64,000 nucleotides of DNA from Pristionchus mayeri (lineage: Eukaryota; Nematoda; Chromadorea; Rhabditida; Neodiplogasteridae), in NCBI GenBank assembly GCA_036245805.1, contig BTRK01000006.1:53809257-53873256 (forward strand). Reading direction: 5' to 3'. Both the position numbers and the translations under genes were made by a program. Below are positions 1 through 10,005 of this stretch, piece by piece. Each line of letters begins with the position of its first letter. The stretch's first letter is position 1. Under the pieces are notes generated by a model. It searched no databases. It was not told the DNA's origin and saw nothing but the letters and a program-made list of their open reading frames with translations.

Positions 1-456
1 GCATAAAATAGAACAATTCCAATAGCTAATGTGTTCGAAGAATGCGGCTTCGAAATATTATTATTTTTCATAGAGCGCCGTTCATAATAAAATAATTTTA
101 AAGCTTTTCTGAGAAAGTTCCGAGGCTCATAATATAATTGATCACATATTTATACGTGTAAATGGTTGTTCTTATTAGGAATAAATGGATGAGTCCTGTA
201 TCTAATTCCTTGCTGTAAGGCGGCATAAACTATCAGATACGTTTATGTGCCCAGAATATTTCAGAAGTCCCAATTCCAAAACAAAATATTTCAGAAGTGA
301 TAACTCTTGAAATACTTGAACAATCCAGATAATATTTATAGGCTAATAACTTTTGTCCCTTACCAACATGGTTACCAAATTTGATGCAATGGTGCCTACA
401 GAGAATGGAGATTAAGACACAAGAAAAGTGGCGCAATATTTATCAGCCACCCTGTA
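1..456. mobile_element. Right half of a TA-inserted fold-back element (GGGTGGCTGATAAATATTG ends)
   Basis: The first 456 bases match 37063-37511 almost base for base, and that second stretch is the right half of a complete element (36453-37511). The right terminus here is the inverted CAGGGTGGCTGATAAATATT end followed by TA, so the left half lies off the window. Short reading frames inside are not genes. Confidence 0.8.
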
Positions 457-1168
457 TATTTAAAATTTCAGTCTGATTGGGTTTTTGGTTCGAACGTGAT
501 AGGGCTCTTAAATTTTGGGCGAATACTTATGATCGATACTGTAGATAGTAATTCTGAAAGAACTCGACGAGATAAGCATTTTTACTGCTGGAAGTGCTCA
601 GCATTTTTACTGTTGGAGGTGCGGACTAGCTTTTCTGGTGAAAAATAAACGTTTTCAAAAGATTCCCCATGCTAAAGTACTCTTGGAAATGTTGCTTTCA
701 TCCCAAAAAGTTTGCTTATATGAGTAGATACAATTAGCCGAATAGTCGGAGCTGCAGTTTCTCCAAGATTTCGAATAATCTGTCTTCAAAAGTATAGTTC
801 CGTGTTTACTCCTAGTACTGAAATATTTCGCAAACACATTATTTGGAACATTGTTTTTAGAGACAGAAATTCGTCACAAAGACTGAGTATAATTAATAAT
901 GGTGGTCCGGTATCCTCATTTTTTCGACCAAGTGTTGTATCACGCTATGGCGTTGCGTTTTGGCAGCAATACCTCAGTAACAAATGATTAAACAGTTGAG
1001 AGTTTACAAATATGGGACAAGTATAATATCACAGGTATCACGAGTCGATAGAGGAAGCCATGAACCATTTCTTTCAGATTTTTAATATTAGCCATATATT
1101 GATGGTATAAGGTACTAAGGACAAGAAATCAAAGAAACCAGGTTATTAGTCCCAGAGCCGGCTTTTAG

Positions 1169-2750
1169 ACATTTTCCGGTTTTACTACCGGCTATACTGT
1201 ATTTCAGTCCGCAGAAGAGCTACAGGGATGGAAGAGGTCTTACAAAATCGGGAAAAATATGACAAATAACTTTACTGTTGACAACTTTCTGATTGGACCA
1301 AAACTGATAATTCTCGGAACGAAAAACCACATTTTGAATTGAAAAATAAATATTTTCCCTATCAAGCAATAGAAACGCAGAGGTTTTTATTGCGGGATAT
1401 GAAAGACTAACCTCTCACTTGTCTTAGAAAAAATATGAAGGAAAAATTTATACCGTATTTTTTGATAATCGCGATTAAAGGTGAGGCACCGAGGTGGCGA
1501 ATTGGAAATAATTGAAATATTCTACATTTTACGTTGAACTTCGACCAGCTTTATGCTGTTTCATTTTGAAGAACACAATATACATCTTAAAATGTTCAAA
1601 GGAGATCGGATTTAGTAGTTCCCAAAAATTCGATTTTCAAGTCTCGGATTTTGGCATGTTTAGGGTAATGTAAAATATCTTTTTTTAAAATGAACTTCCA
1701 TTGGTTGTATGCTGAGGTTCAAGTACAGTAGGTAGTGTATCAACATTCATAGAAAATTGCTCAAAACATATAGATATTCACAATCGAATTTACGAAAATG
1801 AAAGATCCGAAAAACAAAACAAATCGATACTACCAAGATTTCGCGAAAATCGATCAGATTTGAACGTTAAAATTCATGTTTATACTGTATAAGTCATCAA
1901 ACACACTGATGAGTACAACACACATCATTTGATATTTTTTGTTGTTTCAAAGAGATGGAAATATTTTTTTCCAGAAACAAGCAATATAATTGTGTTCACT
2001 GGGAATTCATACTCTTATGATCATAAAATGAATTTTAACGTTCAAATCTGATCGATTTTCGCGAAATCTGGGTATAATCGATTTGTTTTATTTTTCGAAT
2101 CTTTCATTTTCGTAAATTCGATTGTGAATATCTAGATGTTTTGAGTAATTGCAAGGGCCGAGTTCTGTGAATGTTGATAGACTGCCTACTGTACTTGAAC
2201 CTCAGCATATGATCAATGGAAGTTCATTTTGATAAAGATATTTTACATTACCCTAAACATTCCAAAATCCGAGACTTGAAAATCGAATTTTTGGGAACTA
2301 CTAAATACGATCTCCTTTGAACATTTTTCGATGTATATTGTGTTCTTCAAAATGAAACAGCATAAAGCTGGTCGAAGTTCAACGGAAAATGTAGAATATT
2401 TCAATTATTTCCAATTCGCCACCTCGGTGCCTCACCTTTAATCGCGATTATCAAAAAATACGGTGTAAAATTTTTCCTTCATATTTTTTTCTAAGACTCT
2501 TGACAGATTGATCTTTCATATTCCGCAATAAAAACCTCTGCGTTTCTATTGCGTGATAGGGAAAATATTTATTTTTCAATTCAAAATGTGGTTTTTCGTT
2601 CCCAGAATTATCAGTTTTGGTCCAATCAGAAAGTTGTCAACAGTAAAGTTATTTGTCATATTTTTCCCGATTTTGTAAGACCTCTTCCATCCCTGTAGCT
2701 CTTCTGCGGACTGAAATACAGTATAGCCGGTAGTAAAACCGGAAAATGTC
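1169..2750. repeat. 1.58-kb fold-back palindrome (GACATTTTCCGG ends)
   Basis: The left arm starts GACATTTTCCGGTTTTACTA and the right arm ends with its reverse complement. The arms pair through to a centre near 1955 with only scattered mismatches. Related but different arms sit at 13038-13090 and at 51126-51625. No transposase is present, so it is a non-autonomous fold-back element. Confidence 0.85.
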
Positions 2751-2751
2751 A

Positions 2752-4328
2752 GTTTTGAGTTATCATGTTTAAGTTGTAGTACGTGTATGTGTCTCACTTT
2801 ACGCCAAAAATTGTGGAAATCGAGAGATGGACAAAAAAAAGGCGCTCACTTTTGTGCGGCGAGCTGAAAATGAGTTCCGGACAAGAGTACTACCTTCAAT
2901 TGTCCCCATTAAGGCTCAAAATCGTTAAAAAACATCTAAAACAACATTATAAGTTCTTTCCCCCATGGTACAGCACTTCCATTGGTCATAAAAGGTCGCA
3001 AGACCGAAAATTTGAAAATCGAAATTTAGACCTTTTTAAACTTGCGGGATGGGCCCAAATGCACTACATTGGTTTCAAATAATGTACATACATCCCTCGA
3101 GGCAGCTCAAAGAAAAGGCGCACCTTTGAACATGAAATTTCACACTTGGAATCCAACGAAAGGCGCAAAACTGCACTTCAGGTAAAAATAGGCAAAATTA
3201 CCTGAACTATGGCTAGAAATGTAGAGAATGATGAGCTGAACATTTTATCTGCTGAACGTCAGTTTCTATCTTTTCGTTGAAGCGCTCTACGGACCCTGAA
3301 AACTAGGCAAAAAACGCCGGGAGAGCGGTAAAGGGAAGGGAGGGAGAGGGAGGTCAGACGACGAGAGCGCCAGACGGTTAGAGCACGCGCTCTCGGGGGA
3401 TTTTTACCCGTTTCCGCACAACTTCTAAGCGTTGTAGCGGGCTTCAACGAAAAGATAGAAACTGACTTTCAAGAGATAAAATGTTCGGCTCATCATTCTC
3501 TACATTTCTAGCCATAGTTCAGGTAATTTTGCCTATTTTTACCTGAAGTGCAGTTTTGCGCCTTTCGTTGGATTCCAAGTGTGAAATTTCATGTTCAAAG
3601 GTGCGCCTTTTCTTTGAGCTGCCTCGAGGGATGTATGTACATTATTTGAAACCAATGTAGTGCATTTGGGCCCATCCCGCAAGTTTAAAAAGGTCGAAAT
3701 TTCGATTTTCAAATTTTCGGTCTTGTGACCTTTTATGACCAATGAAAGTGCTGTACCATGGGGGAAAGAACTTATAATGTTGTTTTAGATGTTTTTGAAC
3801 GATTTTGAGCCTTAATGGGGACAATTGAAGGTGCGGAAGTACTCTTGTCTGGAACTCATTTTCAGCTCGCCGCAATTTTCCACAATTTTTGGCGTAAAGT
3901 GAGACACATACACGTACTACAACTTAAACATGATAACTCAAAACTAATTTCCGATTTCAAAAGTTACAGCACTTTTGGTTCACTCGACCACCCCAAACCG
4001 GGATGAGGGCCAGGAATGATGACCTTGACATTAAAGTTGTAGGGCATGATGACAGCTTTCTTTCTAAGCAAAGAACGGCTTTCTATCTTTATTTTGAAAG
4101 AAGTTATGATCAGTTAAGTGAGTCCGATTTGACTGTCGAAAAGTGATAGTACCATCTTTGGCCTTCTGAATCTCGACGGTGACGACAGTTATCAAAATTT
4201 AGACGACGCAGTTTGAAAGAGCATCATTTGAAGTACTTGTAACCTAATTTATTTTAGGATAGGAAGCACTTGATTCCTACCGCCGCGGCGTGGTCGATTC
4301 TCTCGCGATTCCTCTCATATATATTTCG
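2752..4328. repeat. Fold-back element, left end truncated (family with CCTCTCGCGATTCC-type end)
   Basis: The two arms (2752-3300 and 3450-3950) are inverted copies containing AGTACGTGTATGTGTCTCAC. The right end is complete (GAGGAATCGCGAGAGAATCG in inverse orientation, ending near 4315). The left end is cut where it abuts the 1169-2750 palindrome. The same family supplies the complete copy at 23336-27086 and a truncated copy at 35739-38391. Confidence 0.8.
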
Positions 4329-4726
4329 TGAAATTTCTGAAACATTTTTTTTTCGTATTTTTGCTACATGGGGTGAAGGGGGTGAAAAATCGAAATTACG
4401 GAAACATCTGAAATTGATACAATTAACCTTCCTTGATATATTATAATTATCCCATGTTTGCAAACTTTCAACTGACTAATCATTTGTTGCTGAGATATTG
4501 TTCATAAAACACACCGCCATAGTGTGATACACAACATGACCAAAAAATGTTGGACCATTATTAAACATAATCAGTCTGCATGATGTATTCCTGTGTCGAA
4601 AACATTCCAAATCATGTGTTTGTTAAAGAATGAGTGTCAGCAAAGTTAAAATTTTGACGCTGTCATAACAATGACCTAGCATAACCTCCAAAGATCATAG
4701 AGCGAGCTAGGAGAGTGGATAAACAT

Positions 4727-4795
4727 CGGCTGCTAGCTCAGTGGTAGTGCGTCAGCCATGTGACGGGGAGGTTGCGGGTTCGATGTTTTGACAGA
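4727..4795 (+). pseudogene. tRNA-like sequence / SINE head
   Basis: There is a good A box (TAGCTCAGTGGTAGTGCG) and a good B box (GGGTTCGATG) at tRNA spacing. The D stem has a mismatch, the anticodon stem would leave a six-base loop, and the T stem does not pair. It is therefore probably a tRNA-derived pseudogene or the head of a SINE, not a working tRNA. Confidence 0.45.
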
Positions 4796-5408
4796 TCTAA
4801 GATATCTGCATTCCCGCACTTCCCTTCCCTACAGGCCTCCTTGGCATCCTGCCAACTAATGACAACTCGGTTCAAAATAGAGATAGGAATGTGAAATTTT
4901 CAGAATCTATTATGGTTGTGCAAAGGTAGGTATGGTTAATACAGCGTAAAAGTGCAACTTTGCTGAGGCCCCTTCTTTAAATATTTCATTATTGGGAGTG
5001 AACACGGAATTCTACTTTTGAATACTTTTGAAGACTACTTTTAAAGGCGATTCGAAATCTTGGAGAAACTGCAGCTCCGACTATTCTGCTAATTATGCCT
5101 ACTCATATAAGCAAACTTTTTGGAATGAAAGCAACATTTGCACGGGTACTTTTGCATGAGGAATCTTTTGAAACGTTTATGAGAAACGTGCATGAGCCAT
5201 TACAAAATACAAAAACCGACCTCCTTTGAGGCGTTTCACCGGAAATCACAGGTGAAATCACAGAGATACGAAATCTACGTGAAAAAGGTACCCCTAGGGA
5301 GAATCACCTCTTTATTTTTCGCTGTACGGCCTATAGGTGGAATTGCTCAGTTTTCTCAGAAAGTCTCTCATAATAATTTCAAAGTATACACAATCTAAAT
5401 TGTAAAAC

Positions 5409-6671
5409 ATTGAAATGTCCCACATTTTTTTCCTTTGCGAACGGTGCATCGGTGAATATTACTCCATGATCACAACGCTTGAGCCATGTCTCATTCACTG
5501 CTTGAGCCTACAAATGTTTCACATGGAAACGATTCTTGCTATAAAAGATCGTCATGAGACCATTCAACCTCCCAACGGTTGGCATTATTGTTCAACGACA
5601 ATGCCAACCGTTCAGTATTCAGTAGATGCAGTACGAGATGCATCTACTGAACACCAAGACTAGCTGATGCAAATTTGGGGGGGGGGGGGGTGGCATTTGC
5701 ACAACGGACATTTGCACAACAAATCGCCATTCGCTTGCGATTTGAGGTAGGTACTTGGGAGTTGCTTCAGTGTTACCAGTATGTGCAACCCTACATTGGC
5801 ATGTATATATCTTGTTACTATGCGAACATTAGTTTCACTCCATATCTATGTATAGAGGTTCATGGATCAAAATTGAGAATTTGAGAGGAAAATCATGGCT
5901 AGATAAACAGAGAATGCCGTAGCCAATCGACATTCCAGTAACCCAATAACTACTTAATCCGGACAACATGGGTATCGATTGGTTACGGCATTTGATGTTT
6001 ATCTAGCCATGATTTTCTATTTAAATTCTCAATTTTGGACCATGAACCCCAATACATAGATACGGAGTGAAACTCATGTTCGCCTAGTAACAAGATATAT
6101 ACATGCAAATGTAGGGTAGCACATACTGGTAACACTGAAGCAACTCCCAAGTACCTGCCTCAAGTCGCAAGCGAATGGCGATTTGTTGTGCAAATGTCCG
6201 TTATGCAAATGTCACCCCCCCCCCCCGCAAATTTAACCTAGAACCGATATAAAAAGTGTTTGTACATATATACAATTCGACATTTTAAAAATGAAATTAG
6301 CACAACGAAAATTCACGAACCCTTGTGTCATGGTACTTGGACGAAGTGGTCACCCAGCAGAGTATCTCTCCCTTTTCGGGAAGTGCTGCCGCTTCTGGAG
6401 AAACCTCGACTTTTCCGATTAGAGCTTCCGGAGTGACATCAGCGGGATCAGTAGAATCGATGAATATCGGTAGAGTTAAGTGTTGAGAGGAACTCGCAGG
6501 CAAAGAATTTCTAAAATGTTGCTAAAATTTCTCAATATGACTAATTGTTGATATGCCAATATTAAAAATGTTTTCTTACATTTTCTCGGAGATAAACAGC
6601 CACCGAAATAGCATGACAAATACTATCATCGAAATCAACATAATCAGTGCATGTTTATGAGTGATGCAACC
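5409..6671 (-). CDS. Core-1 beta-1,3-galactosyltransferase-like protein (C1GalT family), partial
   Basis: Three minus-strand exons join with consistent phase: 6580-6671, 6321-6510 and 5409-5507. The first encodes one hydrophobic segment (HALIMLISMIVFVMLFRW), the signal anchor of a type II Golgi enzyme. The second is a stem ending in GEILCWVTTSSKYHDTR. The third begins AQAVNETWLKRCDHG and continues with a VIFTDAPFAKEKNV stretch. The ILCWV...TR and NxTWxxRCD blocks are the first conserved blocks of C1GalT family enzymes, which add beta-1,3-galactose from UDP-Gal to O-linked GalNAc. The DxD-containing catalytic centre and the C terminus are not found down to position 1, so the gene leaves the window through an intron of more than 5 kb. 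The start codon is unresolved: 6671 follows a CAG acceptor, so an upstream first exon is likely. The donor after 5409 is weak. Confidence 0.87.
5677..6226. mobile_element. hAT-like MITE with G-run termini, 8-bp target duplication
   Basis: A 550-bp fold-back element starts with a run of about 13 G and ends with a run of about 12 C. It is flanked on both sides by GCAAATTT (5669-5676 and 6227-6234), an 8-bp target-site duplication as made by hAT transposases. Its arms pair around a centre near 5950. It lies in the intron between C1GalT exons 3 and 4. A 549-bp relative is at 60762-61310. Confidence 0.8.
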
Positions 6672-8260
6672 CTGAAGGCTAATTCTTAATAATAGTGTGA
6701 TTCAAATTATTCAAATTTTATCATCAATATTTTTATGTTAGATAACTAACCCGATGAATAATATTTGAGAACGGAAATGACGAGTTGTTGATAGACATAT
6801 TTGAACACTAATTCTTGTCAATATGAGAAATTCCGTATATATTCGATCAAAATCGGCCGTCTTTGCTTAATGAATACGGCTTTGACAGGGAGGCATATTA
6901 CAACCGTATATTACGCCCACCACAATATAGCCGAAAAAATAACACACGGTTATATCGTCATAGCTAACTACGGAAAAATAGGAAAAGATATGAGAATGTG
7001 GAGAATCCGCTCCTAAACACCATTATCTCTTCCGTCATCTCCGACTGTCCCAATCGCGAGTCGAGTTCAGGTATCTCCGTTTCTATCTCCGATCCATCTC
7101 CGTTTTTTATCTCCGATCCACCTATCCTTGTTGACACTGAATTAAGATCCTAAGGGCGTCTTCTTTCCGTCATCTGCATGGGTCTTTTTACTATGGGTGA
7201 CAATTAGAGTTCGAGAGAGGATACACGCGCTCTCTTCATTCTGCAAACTGTCTCCCTCTTCGACCGTTCAAGAAAGTTGTAGAATGAAGAGCGTGGTATT
7301 TCACGAACTCTGATGGCAATGGAAGAATCAATCAGTTTTGGCATTGTGGAATTGTACAATCAGTTTTTGCACCGAACCGTTTATCAGGTCCATCGTGTAA
7401 TTTGCTCAAAATGTCTCATGTGTTATGTCACAGAAAATGTTCGAAAATTTGGGAGAAAAGGATCTCGGTGGTGCTGTCCATATTGGTCAACTTGCCAGAC
7501 GCGCACAGTTATTTAAAAAGCAGAACTATTAATTATTTGAAAATACGGAAATAATTTGTTTCGTCTCCCATATGACGCCGGTTGCGTAATAATCGAACAA
7601 GGTCTGGCACATCAATTTTGCGAAAACTTGTGGAAAGGGATTCTTGACGTTACTGGTCAGCATATCCAACTTTATCTTGCATCAACTCGACCGGGTGACC
7701 AGGCTGCATGTACATATTTGTTAATATCTCCGAAACCGATTGAAGTATCACCTTCAAATTTGAACAATGGGGCAAAAGCCAGTCGAAGTTAAATTTACGT
7801 ATTTTGAAAGACGATAAATCTATGAAATTTTGGATGTATATGAGACTGTTCGTGATAGATTCAACAAAGCGTAGTGAGGTACAGCCCAAAAATCAGTAAT
7901 TATGAAAACATGTTTTCTGGGGTAGTTTTTCATCCTGAACACGGTGGTCATTTCAATATGATCTACCGATTCTGCCATCGGTGAAAATTCACGATAACGA
8001 GCGAGGTACTCTTTCTATCGCTTTCTACTCTCACACGATACAACAATATATCGAACAATCGTAGTTCATCGGGAGATAAATGGCTGATGTTATGAGAGTG
8101 TGTTCGAAATTAGTTTTTAAACTTGTGGCGAAAGCCGCTAATACCTTGTACTAATAGTTGATAAAGTACATCCATTGATGATTTAACATTTTATCACGTC
8201 AGGTAGTTAACACCAGATGTGGATAGGTCTTATTCTTCGGTCGTTGTATGCCACCAGTAC
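6672..8260. other. Upstream region of the C1GalT gene, no gene recognised
   Basis: This stretch must hold the first exon and promoter of the C1GalT gene, but I could not fix them. It includes a short tandem of ATCTCCGATCCA-like units at 7030-7130 and a 106-bp hairpin at 7207-7312. Reading frames at 7313-7516 and 7556-7792 show no recognisable motif. Confidence 0.5.
7207..7312. repeat. Short hairpin MITE (AGAGTTCGAGA ends), copy 1
   Basis: The arms read AGAGTTCGAGAGAGGATACA and its approximate reverse complement at 7292-7312; both arms contain the ACGCTCTTCATTCT core. The same unit occurs at 46262-46375 and 63569-63688. Confidence 0.7.
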
Positions 8261-8269
8261 TGGCCGTTA

Positions 8270-8470
8270 TCTTTTTAGATCATATTTCCATCGCGCCAAT
8301 CTAGACAGTCCCTGGAGACGAGTCTTGTTGCGAAGGATCCATCCTTCTCGGTTACTCGTAATGCCCAAACCTCGCATCCATCGAGTACGGTAGAAGATAT
8401 GCAACTCTCAAAGAAAGTCTTGACTTCAAGAGGAGCGACTTTGTTGAGAGGAGGTAGGACAGCTTACACC
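8270..8470 (-). pseudogene. LINE reverse-transcriptase 3' fragment
   Basis: On the minus strand a frame reads LNKVAPLEVKTFFESC followed by STVLDGCEVWALRVTEKD. This resembles the C-terminal part of non-LTR retrotransposon polymerases, where the usual motif is (Y)GCETWAL after a basic LxLK...F stretch. The frame is closed upstream by stops and there is no catalytic YADD, so this is a dead remnant. Confidence 0.5.
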
Positions 8471-8679
8471 AGGCTACTCCATTATATCTTGGTATCTATC
8501 CCAGCAATCGGATTTGTCTCAAGCTCCATTTCGAGCGCGCGTTTTATCTCACAATGCCATCTCCGACTGCATCAGCTGGCTTATCACGATGGAAAGTATG
8601 GTATGGCTCATTATGATTCTCTCTCGCATTCTCAAATTAGATAGGGATCGTGGAAGCATGACAACTGAGCAACGACATA

Positions 8680-9666
8680 TCACGTCATTCAGGAGAGAAT
8701 CGAGCTAGAATCGCGATTCTCGGGAATGGAGAGGAAATCGTGAAATGAGTTCTAACCGGTTTTGGCCTCCCTGAGGCATGCCTGAGTGACCCCTGAAGTC
8801 TTATAGTGCACACTTCATTTTGGAGCTCACTATGTAGGCTCGGATTCCTGCATCACTCACTTTGAGAGCTGTTTTCTTGGATACGGTGAAAGATGGAGCA
8901 AAATTGACCTCTGAGTGATCCGCACTCATTTTTCGAGCTCTATCGAACTGTCCAAACCATTTTCTCTAAAAACCATTTTTAAGAGTTGTACAGTGCAGGT
9001 CAATAATTTAGGTCAAGCAGCAGCTGAAATTTTCACAGTAGATGCAGCTCTGCGAGAGCTTTCCAACGAATGATTTGCGAAAAAAATGCGGGCACGGTGG
9101 TGAGAGTTTCGCCATTTTAACTTTATTTTCAACGATGATAACAATCGGAAATCGGCCATTTTCGGCCGAGCGCTCCGAAAAGAGCGGTGTGAAATTAATT
9201 CGCCTGTGGAAAATAAAGTTCAAACGATTCAGACGAAGTTAAAATGTCGAAACTCTCACCAGCGTGCCCGCTTTTTTCTCGCAAACCACTTATTGGAAAG
9301 CTCTCGCAGAGCTGCATCTACTGTGAAAATTTCAGCTGCTGCTTGACCTACATTTTTGAGAAAATTGACCTACACTGTACCACTCTTAAAAATGGTTTTT
9401 AGAGAAAATGGTTTGTATATCGATAGAGCTCAAAAAATGAGTCGGGGTCACTCATAGGTCAATTTTGCTCTATCTTGCACCTTATCCTAGAAAACTGCTT
9501 TCAAAGTAGGTGATGCCGATATCCGACCCTACGCAGGAATCTCCAAAATGAAGTGTGCACAAAAAGATTTCGGGGGTCACTCAGACATGCCTCAGGGTGC
9601 CCGAAACCGGTTATAACTCGTTTCGCCATTCCCATGCTCAGGCCGATTCTTTCTTGAGAGGCGTGA
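8680..9666. mobile_element. TA-inserted fold-back element (TCACGCCATTCACGAGAG family), copy 1
   Basis: The termini TCACGTCATTCAGGAGAGAA and TTGAGAGGCGTGA are flanked by TA. The arms pair around a centre near 9170 and contain the ATTTTCACAGTAGATGCAGC block. No protein is encoded. Other copies: 14833-15614 (truncated), 30960-32367 and 61371-62243. Confidence 0.85.
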
Positions 9667-10005
9667 TATTTGGGCAACATATCGTTACTCGCTTTATTGG
9701 AAATATTGCTTACAAAAACCGTTCGGCTGCAGCTTACAATTTATAATCGTAGTTGAGTTTACAATTCTACAATTAATCAATATTTGTCCAAAAAGTCATT
9801 TCTACCTAAATTCTGGAGCACATTAGCCCGTTACATTCAGACTCCAATGGTGTTCACGTATCGGCAGAGTCAGTTTGAAGCTCGCTATATCAATTTGCGC
9901 GGCATCATGCGCAAATTGCCCGTTGTACGGAAGTGCGTCAACAGGAGTAACAAAAAATAATACATATTCTTATTCAATCATTATATTAGCTAGCACAATT
10001 ATTAT
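9667..10005. other. 3' flank of the transporter gene
   Basis: No gene is seen. A perfect 10-bp hairpin with an 8-base loop (CAATTTGCGC / GCGCAAATTG, 9891-9918) lies about 90 bases downstream of the transporter stop on the minus strand and could be a 3'-UTR structure. Confidence 0.5.

Larger units (their letters stand above)
457..5400. repeat. Nested inverted repeats filling the downstream intron of the C1GalT gene
   Basis: Arms at about 480-810 and 5000-5385 are inverted copies of each other, sharing a stretch around GGAGAAACTGCAGCTCCGA and the CTCAGAAAGTCTCT end region. Inserted between them are a palindrome at 1169-2750 and part of a second family at 2752-4328. I find no further exon of the flanking gene here. 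The segment 4330-5000 holds only a tRNA-like sequence (4727-4795). Confidence 0.65.

Noticed and set aside
4727..4795. Functional tRNA gene
   Set aside because: A and B boxes are present, but the D, anticodon and T stems do not fold into a cloverleaf; kept only as a tRNA-like relic.
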